Below, in pieces: positions 47,544 through 60,463 of a stretch of 64,000 nucleotides of DNA. How positions within the stretch are numbered: position 1 is the first letter of the stretch; each line of letters starts with the position of its first letter. Source of the DNA: Actinostola sp. cb2023 (Eukaryota > Cnidaria > Anthozoa > Actiniaria > Actinostolidae); NCBI GenBank assembly GCA_033675265.1, contig JAUJYZ010001540.1, forward strand, positions 62,001-126,000, written 5' to 3'. Below the pieces are notes generated by a model. The model saw only the letters and a program-made list of their open reading frames with translations, was not told where the DNA came from and ran no database searches. The translations under genes were made by a program, and so were the position numbers.

Positions 47544-48512
47544 ATGGAATACAGTTACTGTGCCGATGAACCGGTTTTCGCGACCAACTGGATGGAGTTG
47601 TTGTACTTTGAACTTGTGTCATCTATATTATCATGCGTTGTGTCGTTAGCTTCTGGATTAATAGTTTACCTTGTCGCCATCAAAAACCCACACAAGAAAC
47701 TGCGTACTTCGCTGTCAGCATTAGTCATCACCATGGCAACAGGTGCACTTCTGACAGGGATCATCGCTGAACCATCATTTATGTACTTCACCATAGCAAC
47801 GCTTAATGATGTCAGCATTCATCCCCAGGCTCCATTCCTCCAGTTTGCAATTCTCGTGTCCTTCACATCTTCTATTGTAACCCTTTTTACGTTCGTCGGG
47901 ATCACCGTTAATCGATATATCTTCGTGTCGGTGCCAGGGTGGTTCAAACTGAACGTTACATTCAATCGAACTTTATTCGCTACCACAATGGGATGGATAA
48001 TCTCAGTAAGCTACCCGTTTCTTTACTTTAACACCGGGTTGCGTAGATACTGCATTGTTCACTCGACTGCATGTGTGTTTTTTATCGCGCTATCTCTTGT
48101 CTTTACATTTGTATGGATTCTAAGCAAGCTAAGGGCTCTCAGGGACAGAGGTCGGGGACAACTGATAGTCCAAGAGGCATGTGTAAGCTACAAGCATTCA
48201 TGGTTGATGGTCTTATCTCTGGGATGTTATGTACCGGCGTTAGTTATGGTAATAATCGCAGAACTCTGCTCCAACTGTTCGTGCATGTCTAAAGCCTGGC
48301 TGACACGAACTTGTTTTCTTGTTGCGCGACTGCATTGTGCGACCTCCCCTGTTTTATACGCGTTGTTTCTCAATGACTACAGAGCAGCGCTCAGAAACAT
48401 GTTTTTCAAGCGGTTGGTACCTGATACAGTCTTGAATTCTATTCGTCGAACGGAGAGGGAAATTAACTGCTTTGAAATGAGCAAAAGTGGAATACGCACG
48501 GCAAAACTTTGA
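47544..48512 (+). CDS. Class A GPCR 2, divergent paralogue lacking DRY and NPxxY motifs
   Basis: 322 codons from the ATG at 47544; the open frame extends further upstream only through a TTG. Seven hydrophobic segments. Matches to GPCR 1 include KNPHKKLR against KNPYRNLR after TM1, IAEPS against VTEPT in TM2, a CYVP in TM6, and the unusual extracellular CSNCSC against CTICNC before TM7. The DRY motif is NRY (123-125) and NPxxY is SPVLY (268-272). The TM1 Gly-Asn is Ser-Gly. Loss of these switches suggests altered or absent G-protein coupling. The frame is intact, so it is not an obvious pseudogene. Confidence 0.88.
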   Translation: MEYSYCADEPVFATNWMELLYFELVSSILSCVVSLASGLIVYLVAIKNPHKKLRTSLSALVITMATGALLTGIIAEPSFMYFTIATLNDVSIHPQAPFLQFAILVSFTSSIVTLFTFVGITVNRYIFVSVPGWFKLNVTFNRTLFATTMGWIISVSYPFLYFNTGLRRYCIVHSTACVFFIALSLVFTFVWILSKLRALRDRGRGQLIVQEACVSYKHSWLMVLSLGCYVPALVMVIIAELCSNCSCMSKAWLTRTCFLVARLHCATSPVLYALFLNDYRAALRNMFFKRLVPDTVLNSIRRTEREINCFEMSKSGIRTAKL

Positions 48513-48930
48513 GGTTTGCGTATGCGCAGAACATACATTGTGTGTCCAAGTCGCCTGGTTACACAGCAAACATAATGCCCTCCCTTTTCGTAATCCAGTC
48601 AGAAGGAGAAAGGTGTGCTCTACATCTGTAGACAGTTTCTCCATGCAGTGACTTAGTGACTGATCTTAAGCTTGAGTAAGAACCATCATCGCATTAGGGT
48701 TTGACACGGCAACATTGAGTGGATTCAACGGATTTTGTCTACTAAACGGACCACATCAGTTACCTGGATTAAAAACAAGATATATTGGATCAGTTGAGTA
48801 GTGCAGTTTGAGATGTCTTCATAGCTTACTTACCAATAGGTGGGCAACAACATATTCTTAACTTTATTATTAAGATCTAGATTGTACCTCAGTATCGGTC
48901 TCTTTATTATGCTATTTACTAAGTCGAATA

Positions 48931-49051
48931 CCGTAGAATCCCGGTTTGAGCCCCCCGGTTAAAAGGCCCCTCGGTTATAAGCCCACCTGTCTGCTAACAG
49001 AAATGTCCTCCCGGTTATAAGTCCCCCCGGTTATAAGTCCCCCCGGTTAGA

Positions 49052-49113
<62 letters not shown>

Positions 49114-49538
49114 ACGGGCTACCGTATACAGGAAGCAATAATTATTAGGCAATAGAAAAGGAGTACCAGACGAGACTGATGGAGTCCAGTAGTGACGGTA
49201 ACATATTCGCAATCCACTCAGATTATAGATTTTCTGAGCACATTCGCGTTTCAAAGCTTTTACTGTTATTGTTGAATGAACACTGTATAACTAAAATAGT
49301 CATGGTTAAACATTGTTTTTCAAAGCTTTTACTGTTATTGTTGAATGAACACTGTATAAATATAAAAATGGTCATGGTTAAACTTTTTTTTTTTTCGTAG
49401 AACGAATTTCAGACGTTTCTTCCCTCCCTTTTATAAGCCCCCCTGGTTATAAGCCCCCCCCCCCCCCCCCCCCCGGTTATAAGCCCACACAAAACCCTTA
49501 CGAAGTTATATAAGCCCAGGGCTTATGGGATTCTACGG
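48931..49538. mobile_element. TA-flanked MITE containing a 56-base poly-C run
   Basis: CCGTAGAATCCC at the left and GGGATTCTACGG at the right are exact inverted ends flanked by TA, as in Tc1/mariner-type elements. The interior holds repeated CCGGTTATAAGCCCC motifs, C-runs of 56 (49055-49110) and 21 bases (about 49454-49474), and a tandem pair of about 68 bp (TTTCAAAGCTTTTACTGTTA) at 49240-49380. Confidence 0.8.
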
Positions 49539-49636
49539 TATATAAAATATAGATTATATTAAACAATGTGTTTAACTTATCATTTACTGCAAACTAACAT
49601 GCCTAATACAATAAAACTCATTTTCTTCCCTAAAAC

Positions 49637-49808
49637 TGATCCATTCGATCAAAGTATAATTTAATCCATGAATACATGAACCGTAACCCACGCATCCATT
49701 CGATCAAAGTATAATTTAATCCAGTGAATACATGAACCGCAACCCACGCATCCATTCGATCAAAGTATAATTTAATCCATGAATACATGAACCGCAACCC
49801 ACGCGAAC
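49637..49808 (+). repeat. Three-copy 58-bp tandem repeat
   Basis: ATCCATTCGATCAAAGTATA followed by ATTTAATCC, GAATACATGAACCG and AACCCACGC is repeated three times with single-base changes. Confidence 0.85.
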
Positions 49809-50043
49809 TGGTCTGACTACTTTATCGACGAAAACCACGCAAAAAAAGCAAATAAAAATATGATCAAATGAACTATTTCCTGCAGGGAAAATAAAATATA
49901 GGAACTGTTTTCCTGCAGGGCAAATGAGGATTTAGCAGATAAGATACTGTCATGTTAAATTGCTTTTTCGGGCTCCCTGTGGAGTATGGGCGCGAGAGCA
50001 CAGTATGCAAGCTTTTCAATCGTTTCATGTAATTCTTTGTTCT

Positions 50044-50046
<3 letters not shown>

Positions 50047-50087
<41 letters not shown>

Positions 50088-50094
50088 TATAGTA

Positions 50095-50125
<31 letters not shown>

Positions 50126-50140
50126 TAGTAATAATAATAA
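50047..50140 (+). repeat. (AAT)n microsatellite
   Basis: About 30 AAT units with AGT interruptions. Apparent poly-Asn and poly-Ile frames are artefacts. Confidence 0.95.
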
Positions 50141-51658
50141 GCTTTATTTATGCAGGGTACATGCCCTCAGCCTAGGCTGTTATCCCGGATGTCCCTAAGA
50201 AACAAATATAATCTTGATAATACTTATTAATATTTGTTCTTCCTTTGTTTTCTTCGCTACGAACCCAACAAACTACCACAAATATTTGACCGCTATTTCG
50301 AACTGTCAAGAGAAGCTAATACTTTGTACGAGATAGCGGGGGTTCGAGATAACCGAGTACAGGAACTGAAAGCATGATAGGTATTGATAGCGAGTTGGAG
50401 ATATATAGCAAGGTTCATACACTGATTGAACAGAACAAAGCGTACTGCTATCAATGGGAGCCCTACTATCAAATATAAATTACTACAACGTACTATAGAA
50501 AACTATGGATATATATAAAAATATAGATATATCTCAGTGGGAGACAAATCCATTTCAACGAATTCGATGGCTTTGCCATGCGTTTTTTTCATGTTTTTTT
50601 GAACGTATACCAAAGTTTGCTCGTAGCAGATCCGGATTGCCTGTATAATTTTAAATCTTTCTGCGAAAAACACTTCAATGATGACCTTCAATGGCTATGT
50701 ATAGCATGTTGTTGTTGCTCGTTATAACTAAAAATAAAATCTATCAATCATGAGTGTCCGTTGTTGGGTTTATCAAGTGGAGTCTCTTGGATCTCACGCA
50801 TACAAAACGACTCTATCTACTGGTGAAGTTGGATGATGCCCCGGGGATGACGCCCAGTCTCCTGCGGATTATTGATTGGCTTAAATAGAGCGCGTATGTA
50901 AGAAGCTGTGGCCGTCCTATTACTGGCGTCTTTACTGGACCTTCGCTCCTATTGTTGAAATAGCTTAGTTCGAGGAGTTCGAGTAACCCTTTTATGTTAA
51001 TAATTTACTTAGATTTTGTGTGAATAAATTTACAGTTGCATTATAATTTGTTATCTAGAGGCTAATCAGCTAATCAGCCAAAGGCTATGGAGTCATGGGA
51101 GTATGGACGTATTTCATTCCAAGAAACTGGACAGAGCGTTATCAGAGCGTTATCAGAGTCATCTCATCCCGAGGGGCACTCCCATACATGAGGTGACGGG
51201 GATGCTTTATGATTTGAAATCCGCGAATTGGCACTGCTCAGGGGTTCTCAGATTTTAAAAGGATCACCAAGAGACCAAGTCGGTACCTTGTAAGGTGATC
51301 TGTCAGCAAATCAAACAATCAGTGATATAGTTGCGGATTTTAATTAAATTTCGACCCCTAACATTTGTTTTGCGAAGCTTCTGAGGCGTCGCAAATTAAC
51401 CGCAAGATGCAAAGGAATGAATATACTTATCGTGACTTGGTACCTCTTAGGGATGAAAAGTATTTCATGCCACACCCACTTGGAAGAAACTCAGGTACCT
51501 TTTAGGGTTCGTTTTCAAAATTTCCGACGATCGAGCATCCCCGTCATTTTCGTTGATTTCTTCAATAAAAAAGGCTAGCGGCACGAGTAGATACCAGGCC
51601 TTACCGTGACCAGTATCTCAGCATATTCACGAATAAATAGCATTATGCTCCGAATACA

Positions 51659-51764
<106 letters not shown>

Positions 51765-52732
51765 AACCACGGAAAACAACTTTCAGAATTTGGACCATTT
51801 TCGGCACTATTGCTGTCATATAATCTTGCGCAAAATTGTAATTGACGTAGCGGCAGACACAAACATAGCGTGGGAGTTGTTTTTCACAGGGATTGAGTGC
51901 TGTTCTGACGTGCGTGAGAGATTAATCTTCCATAGGGAAAATAATTGCTGAGAAATATTCAAACAGGCAAACACTAAATCGTGTTCTTTAATATTGCTGA
52001 AGCATTCGTAGCCGATCTTGAAGTATAGTGACGTAACTGTTCCAGAGTACATAATCAATCGTTTATTTACCCACGTTAACGTCTAGGAGCAAAAGATCGT
52101 TCAAAATACGAACGTGTAAAAATGATCTATGATAAATCTATAAAAAATACTATATATAATGGAGTAATCCACATGGAGTAATCCACAACACCAAGTGCTA
52201 ATAGGTTGCTATGGTAACTGAGTGCTAATAGGTTAATTACTATGGAGCCAGGGCAATACTGACTGTCAGCAGTAATAATTGTTAACAATAAAGAAAGCGT
52301 GTCACAGCTCGTGGGAACCCACTTAGCACAACTTGATATTATTAACTGTTTTCATTATGTTTATTTGTAAAGTGTTAAGACTGTTGATTTTTGATACTGA
52401 CAAAGAAGCTTGTTTCGAATTTCTTGCGGAAGAAACACTTGACTCGACCAGCTGGTGTATGCTGTATTGGTGGTGTGTAGTGCTTAACGTCAACCAAGAT
52501 AATTGATGGCTACACGATTTACAGCGTAATTACCTATTTTAACATGAAGTTAAGGCGACATTCGTCACCAGATACAATGTTAACATATACAACTAATATG
52601 TACAATATGTATGCTGTCGGCCTTCACGTAGTCTTGTTTATGCGAGCACTGCATGGGGTCCTTGATAATCACTTTATATACAAGATTAAAATATACAACT
52701 ACTAGGTACAATTAATATGTAACTCTTTAGTT

Positions 52733-52757
52733 AGTTGGTTGGTTGGTTGGTTGGTTG

Positions 52758-52854
<97 letters not shown>

Positions 52855-52855
52855 C

Positions 52856-52895
<40 letters not shown>

Positions 52896-52959
52896 AGTTA
52901 GTTAGTTAGTTAGTTTATCAATTAGTTATTTAATTAGTTAGTTAGTTTAGTCAGTTAGT

Positions 52960-53022
<63 letters not shown>

Positions 53023-53025
53023 CTG

Positions 53026-53108
<83 letters not shown>

Positions 53109-53396
53109 CAGTTAGTTAGAGTGCAAACACTAAAGCCGTGAAACTGTACAAGCTATTTTGTGCTAAATAGCACCAATGAAACAATAGAAAACAAAAGACA
53201 TTGCACTATTTAGTGCTAATTAAAGTTAGCACTGTTTCATGGTTTTAGTGTTTGCACTCTATTTAATTAGTTATTTAGTTAGTTAGTTAGTTAATTAGTT
53301 CAGTTTTAGTGATTATTTAATTAGTTAGTCAGTCAGTCAGTCAGTCAGTCAGTCAGTCAGTCAGTCAGTCAGTCAGTCAGTCAGTCAGTCAGTTAA
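52733..53396 (+). repeat. (TTAG)n array, interrupted by a MITE, followed by (AGTC)n
   Basis: TTGG units pass into about 380 bp of TTAG. The array is interrupted at 53117-53261 by an inverted-repeat element, resumes as TTAG/TTTAG, then becomes about 17 units of AGTC (53325-53393). Confidence 0.95.
53117..53261. mobile_element. MITE family B copy inserted in the TTAG array
   Basis: TAGAGTGCAAACACTAAAGC and its inverted partner at the right (TTTTAGTGTTTGCACTCTA) bound a 145-bp element. Its interior AATAGAAAACAAAAG is shared with the element at 11269. Confidence 0.8.
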
Positions 53397-54589
53397 TCAC
53401 TGCAGTTAGTTATGTATTTATTTATTTATTTATTTTTCAGTTATTTATTTATTGTTAGCTGCATAAATCCTTGAGTTGAAAGAGACACAATGTTGTTACT
53501 TTTGTGACTAAGAGTCTTGGCAGGAATATAGAAGTTAGAAATTGCAAAGAAGAAAAGCATGTTTTGATTGATTGAAAGGACAGTACGTCTCCATTCTCAA
53601 GTACGTGTATTTGCCCTCGAAATTAATTTCTCTCTAAAACCAGCTATACGATATGATTGATTCTCTGATAGTCCGCGAATGGTTGACATTTTTTGGACTA
53701 TTAAGACTTAATTCAAAAATGTTTCAGTACTTATTTAATTATTATAATTGGAATTTTTATCATTAGTGATTTAGGTTCGCGGTTTTTTGCTAATTAAACT
53801 GAGTAAAGCGGCACACATAGCGCAAAAAGAAAACGCTTTCTTGGCACAGAAAATGATGTTTTTAATTTTAAGCCTGAGTACTGTCCATTCGTACGAGAAA
53901 GTGAAGGAGTGAATGGAATTAACGTTGCATTTAGTGAGTTTTCAACTCGCTGCAAGTGGTAATCATACACTTTGCTCATCAATCTTTTCCGGCCTAAGTA
54001 AGTTGACAACAGAAACAAATACTTCAAGATAAGCCTAAAGTATGACTGCTCTTATCAACAACCCGAAAGCTCTTACAGTTAGATCTCAGCCTTATTTATT
54101 TTGTTATTCAAGAGATGTTTTCAAAGCTATTGCTTTAAATGTAGAGTGTCTTGGAGAGACAGAGCGGAAAGACACAAATAATCCAAAGGATTGCATCACG
54201 CGAAGGATAAAGTTAATTTTACAAGAAGGAAAAAACACGCACATTTGACATATTTTATTTTGAGGATTCAAACATTTAATTCATGATGTCTCTATCAGTA
54301 GTATCCGAGGGATGGTCGCCATGAGATATACTTGGATCTAGATAAGTACTGCGCATGTGTATATCACTGTCTATTATTTGCCTCAAAACCTCTTAGCTTT
54401 TGTAATTACAAAGAATAAGCGACCAAATACTGAGCAAATATAGATCTACCGGCGACTATTTCTTTGATAATCTATGCTACGTTAAAAGCAAAATCACTTC
54501 CAAAATCCCTAATGCAGCTGCTGTACTGAACTTGTCATCGGCTTCATTGAGCTTGCATGCCTCGATTTTTTTCCATTTCAGACCATGTG

Positions 54590-54657
<68 letters not shown>

Positions 54658-55882
54658 TAATAATAATAATAATAATAACTGATAATAACGTTTAATATAT
54701 AGATCTCTCTGTGACTAAGCACATCGATATATATATAATATATTATATTATTTTTACACTGATGAAGACCGAAGGGTCGAAACGTTTGCAATAAAGTCAT
54801 TTGGACGGTAAGAAGTTCCATTCTACTCCACTCTCTTCAATTCAACATAGAACTAATTTTGGAGTGCTGATGTGAATCCTTTGGATCCTTCTACTGGGAG
54901 TTCATCGTTGGATAATAACCATCTCTTCTATTCTATATATATAGCATTACATCCCAACTGGTCCGGCTGAAACATTGAGGTACTAAGCTAAAAAGGTCAT
55001 TTATAGAGTTAAATAATACCTGGCCTGGAGACACTAACGAACGAGAGATCCGACAACGTGACAAATAATTTCGGTTGGATATTCTATTGAACGATATTTC
55101 TAGGTGTATATTGATTGTACACATACGCCGCTTGCTTTGACCAGTGAATAATCGTTGACTAAGAATGAACTTTAAGGAGATGATTCGTCGCTGATGAAGA
55201 GGTGATTTGCTGGTACCTCGTCCCTTGTTCTTCCATATTTTGTATCAGTTAAATTCTTGATCAATATTTTTATTATTAAGTTTGTATTATTTCCAAACGC
55301 TATTGCAGGGTAAATTAGAATAATGCTATATAAATCGATTAATATTATTATTATTATCCAATATCAATGAGGATAAAACGTAAATAGCCGGCTTTATTAA
55401 AAACAAACACTTTTTAATGAAGTTGGACAAAGATATATTTAGGAAAATATTGTGTATGTTAACGAGACTATGGTAAGCGAGGCGAGTCATAGCACCTTGA
55501 ATCGACGAAAAATATCGAGTAGTTTCTATGGCTGCCATAAATCATTTCCGTTGAAGAGGCTGTTAGCTGCTGGACGTCTTTTTGTAGTACATTGCGTACA
55601 TACAAGATAAAGCCAACATCGTACAGGAGTGATCTGTCATAGTGATAACATACAGTGAGGTCTTCACCTGGCTCTAGTAACCCCACAAAACCTACTTGAT
55701 TCTACTATATTTCCGGACGGTTACAAGGTTGCTCACAGCACTCCAACTAAAAGCTTTAGAGAGAATAAATCATTGTACTAAAGGACAGACCGCCAAAGGA
55801 CTTCTAACGAACAAGGATTCCCAGTCGAACAAGGCCGGTGACACAAAGTTTTCGCTGTCCTCGGCAGCGCGCGCTTCAAGAA

Positions 55883-56899
55883 ATGCCTAATAATACGTCC
55901 AACAGCGCGCCAATGCTTCACTGTTTAAGATCGACACACTGGACTGGTTATGAGTACCTTAACCAAAGCCTTGTTACCACGGTAGCTTGTCTGTCATTGG
56001 TTTTAGGGATTTTATCAACCTTAGCAAACGGTTTCGTCTTGTTGGCAATCTACAAGACTCCTTCTTTGAGAACAATGACCAATTTTTTCCTGACTTCCCT
56101 GGCGTTGACTGACTTTACCATGGGAAGTCTCATCGTGCCACTGTACTTTTTCGGGGCTCTCAATTGGCCTTACCATGTGAAATTTCCTGTCTTTGGGATG
56201 GTGTTGGACTTTCTTATCATGCAAACGCTCATCGTATCCTCGCTGAATCTTTGCGCCATCAGTTTTGATCGTCTTATTGCAGTAACGTCAGCACTGCTCT
56301 ATCCCGTGATAATGACTAACAAAAAGTGTTCAGCCATTATAGCCACTATATGGATCGCTTCGTCAGGCTTTGCAGCACTCAGTTTCATGGACGCGAGATA
56401 CGAAAAACGCCCAACAGTTTACATCATCCCAGGACTCTCAGTGCCTATTCCCTGCATTGTATTCATGAGTTACTGCTATTGGCAAATCTATAAGGTTGTC
56501 ATAAGACAAAAGAAACAGATTCAAGCTCAAAGTCCCAGCGCGTTTGTAGACGAAGACACGGTCGTTGTGAAAACGAGGCGGGGTATGCCGGCAAATGCTC
56601 GACTACGAAAAGAACGCAAAGCCACGGTAACCGTAGTTATGGTAGTTGGGACATTCATACTTTGCTGGCTGCCTAACATGTTGGTGTCAGTAATTCAGTT
56701 TATTGTAACCGAAGACTACATCTGCAATGCATTCACGTTTGGAGAGTTCTGGCTACTTTCTTTACCAATATCCTTTATAAACGCTCTGCTCGATCCTCTG
56801 ATTTATGTTCTTAGGAACAGTGAATTTAAATACGCTATACGGGCATTACTTCTTAGATCTTCCAATAGTATAAACATAAACCACTTTGTGAGAAAATAG
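55883..56899 (+). CDS. Class A GPCR 3 (amine/MECA-like)
   Basis: 338 codons in one exon. The ATG at 55883 was chosen because the frame further upstream begins with GTG. The N-terminus has a NNTS glycosylation site. TM1 has LANG, TM2 has SLALTDF, and the TM3 end reads FDRLIAV (DRL for DRY). A basic third intracellular loop (KTRRGMPANARLRKERK) precedes TM6 with canonical CWLP (261-264). TM7 has DPLIY (304-308) in place of NPxxY, a variant also seen in melanocortin receptors. The ligand is unknown. It is not closely similar to GPCR 1 or 2. Confidence 0.93.
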   Translation: MPNNTSNSAPMLHCLRSTHWTGYEYLNQSLVTTVACLSLVLGILSTLANGFVLLAIYKTPSLRTMTNFFLTSLALTDFTMGSLIVPLYFFGALNWPYHVKFPVFGMVLDFLIMQTLIVSSLNLCAISFDRLIAVTSALLYPVIMTNKKCSAIIATIWIASSGFAALSFMDARYEKRPTVYIIPGLSVPIPCIVFMSYCYWQIYKVVIRQKKQIQAQSPSAFVDEDTVVVKTRRGMPANARLRKERKATVTVVMVVGTFILCWLPNMLVSVIQFIVTEDYICNAFTFGEFWLLSLPISFINALLDPLIYVLRNSEFKYAIRALLLRSSNSININHFVRK

Positions 56900-57585
56900 C
56901 ACGTGTGTAGACTTAATTAAGGTTTTCATTACAAGCACGTTCGATATAATCATCAGTTGTAAAAGGTATTGGTTTAATTGAATGGCTTTATACTTCTCGG
57001 ACGCTGCGCTACGTCCCGCTTAGAAATGTCTGTGTTTCGGCGTCAACGCTGTGTGTTTACACCGATTAGATCACCGGACGCAACGCCAAAACGCATATGC
57101 ATGGAAAATACGTTTTCAAACGAAAACGCATGCATGAGTGTGGACGGGGCAAAACCTATCATAAAGCCTTCTGTTGTCACTGTTGATGCTGCTGTACATG
57201 TATATGAATCAGTCGAAGTAATAGGAACCGATGTCAGTCTTCTGTCCAAGGTTGACTAATGCTCGTCGACAGAATCGTTTGTTATTTACCAACAGTTAGC
57301 ATAACATTTTTAGCAGGTGCAAAATAATGAAGATTTCTTGAAAAAAATTGAATCTGAACACGTTCAGCCATGTTTTCGTTCAGGCGTTATCAGCCCACGT
57401 GCAATAATTGCCTCGAACGAATTTGTTTTTGACGCATGAATAAAGTGTATGTTTAACGAAGAATTCTGTTGTTATATAGTTCAGTATAATATCTTAAATT
57501 AATTATCAATAATAATATTATTATTATTACGTAATACACATCGGCCGTAGTAAAAGAATTGGCTCATAATAATGCAGCATAGCTG

Positions 57586-58384
57586 CAGTGGCGGATCCAG
57601 GATTTTACAAAGGGGGTGGATAATCATAAAGCTCTTTCAAGGTATATATTCTCCATCATATATTCTTCATCAGCGGAGAGTCGACTGATTATAATTGTGC
57701 AGGCCAGGTGCTGATTGACGCCAGGAGCGTAGCTAGTTTTTTTTGCTGCTACACAAAAGTGAACTAGGGCCGTAGCAGAGGCCAATCGGTAGGGGAGACG
57801 CGTAGCGAGCGCCGTAGGCGTAAGGCGCTAGGGGGGTTTGGGGGCATGGTCCCCCAGAAAATTCTGAAATCCAGAGGCTCGGAAATGCTATTTCCAGCGT
57901 TCTCCAAGAGTTATTTGTGATTTACGCGTATCGCTAATTACTGTCTCAGCAAACAAATGCATATTGAAAATAGTATAACACTGGAGAATTTCGATGGATG
58001 AATCGATTCAGACAATCCTTTAATTAGCGAAAGTCCTTAATTATGAATCGTGCTCTGCTCTGACCAAGGCTGGTTTTATTTCCATCATATCGCTACGATC
58101 GCTCAGGCTAGGATACGCGTCCAAAATGTGTTCAGCTGCGATCACTAGTGTGGTTTCCATATGATCGCTGTGAGAGCTGAAAAGAATTGTCAAATTCCAA
58201 GGGACAATTTTATTATAACATAAGGTTTAAAGCAAGTTCACACAACAGTGTTTATATAATATCTGAACAACCGGGTTTCTCCTAATCCGTGTAATAACGC
58301 GAAACATGAGGGGGAGTGTTAGAACACTTACAAAAAGAGGGGGGTGGCTAGCCACCCAATCCACCCCCCCTGGATCCGCCCCTG
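57586..58384. mobile_element. 800-bp TIR element (CAGTGGCGGATCCAGG ends)
   Basis: The left end CAGTGGCGGATCCAGGATTT and the right CCTGGATCCGCCCCTG are inverted. AGCTG flanks both ends. Such CAGnGGCGGATCCAG ends are common in hAT-like MITEs. Its interior (57770-57960) contains a reverse-oriented copy of the block tandemly repeated at 60.7-61.2 kb. Confidence 0.8.
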
Positions 58385-60463
58385 AGCTGTAACGTATAAA
58401 CTGGTATTTGGGCACCAGCATAATTGCTTCACTGGTAAGATGACAGGTATAGTGGTTGAATAGTCTAATCCGCCTTCAACAACTGGTGTTTCTGCTTCTG
58501 GTGACTTCCGTACGTCTCACAAAAGGTAGTTGACTTCACGGTCAGGCTTGACGTAACTGTGCTCAACATGAGGGCCTGAAGTCTGAGTCACGTCGCCATC
58601 CTGTCCCTATGTGATAAAAGTTTGCTCCAATGCTATCAGCCTTGAAAAGAAAGATCAATATTTTGTACATTTTCATTAAAAAACACACACAAAACAAATT
58701 GGAATCAGAATATAAATGGACACTTGCGTCCAAAAGTCTGACATTTCAAAAACTTCAGTGTATTTAATATCCGGCCGATTGACTAGTACTTCAGTTTGGC
58801 TGAAAAAGAAAAGAAAAGTTAACAAGTGTTTTTAAGTAATTATTATTCTATGGTATTTGATAAGATGTGGAATTAGTTACTCCCGGTGATAACATCGCTG
58901 AATATTGTATTTGCGAGGTAATAAACTTTCGGCATTTGATGTGCTAACTGAACACCCCTCTCTTACATATGTACACAGGCTTTTTGCTCTTATGCAAACA
59001 CTGGCTTTGATATTCAAGACACTGCTGGAAGCCTGAGAAATTAGCCGCCTCTCATCACGCTTATAGCTCCCTCCCCCTCTCTCTCTCGGGCATGTCGGGG
59101 TGACGATGGTACTGAGAATTAAGTAGACAACTCAGTTGTCGCGGTACATTGCATTCGACGAAGCTAGCCTATTGTGTGCTTTCTTTATACAAGTACTGAT
59201 GACCCATTGCTTGGCAGCTACACGTATGTGGAGAGATGACAGCTAATATTAATTTTCTGCAACAGCTTCTAATTCAATGATTCTTCTATCTCAACTTAGA
59301 AGAATGTATCACTCTAGCTTATCGGTCGGAGTAAGCGGCAGGCAACGGTATTTTATCAGAGTTTATTTGTTACTAACTGATATTTATTCAATAATCCCCC
59401 GAATAAGCTTTTCGGCGGAGACAATCGCTCTATACCACTACATTCAATATTCTCTACAAAAAACACTTAACTACTCGCGTGGTGATTTTTGATGAGGGAG
59501 GAAACACCGAAGAACAAACCCTTGTGGGAGAGAGCAACACTTCACGGGAATCGAACTGCAGCTGATAAAACAGTGCTTCAATATACTTCGTGAAATAACT
59601 AATCGAAGTAGTGTGAGCATATTATAATTGGTGGTAGATGGCATGCGTACTGTATTCCAAATTAAAATGTATATTTATATATCCCACACATTTGAAAGAA
59701 ACTATCACGAGGTTCGTGACATGCGCAATAGTGTGTATACCGCATTTGATCAGCAAAATAGGCATTGATCATAAGAAAATGATCGCGCGCTGGTGCAGCC
59801 GTTCGATCTCCATGCAGGGAGATTTTCCAATTATCGCCTAATACACTTATAGGTAGACAGACCATCATTAGAATTACAGCAGCATGTCTTTGTTATAATT
59901 TGTATAGAATCAAGCACTATTATACCCGAGAACACTTATGAAGTGCAGCTACTCCAAATGGTTTCCTCCAAATCCTCACGTACTCACTACACGCATGCAA
60001 TCCAACTACTATGAGCTGTAGAGCTAATTTCCTTTCCTTTCAGTGCTCTACCCAATCTAGAGCTGAGAGACCGACAAAGAACAAGAGCCGAATCATTGAA
60101 AAAAAATATCGATTCTGATTGGCTAAGAGCAGTGCAGTTGAAAAGTTTTGCAGTGCAAATTACACAGTGCAAATTAACGATTTCTCGTTCAATTTGGAAT
60201 AATTTGCATTCGTGTTTTTTTTTCAAAGAGCTCAAATCGCACTCGCGCTCCCCATTTGATACTCTTTGTAAAAACACACTCGATCGTGCAAATTATTTCC
60301 AAATTGAACTCGAAACCGTATGATTGCCTCTACTAAGCATTACATTGGACGTATTTCTGTTATATAAACAAGTATTAGTTATATTTATTGAAAAGAAAAG
60401 TTTATAGACATGCAGTCCTTCACAGCAGTTAGTAGGAACATCATGCAATAAACACGCCTCTAA

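Noticed and set aside
49015..49254. Poly-Gly frame
   Set aside because: Minus-strand reading of the 56-base C-run inside a MITE.
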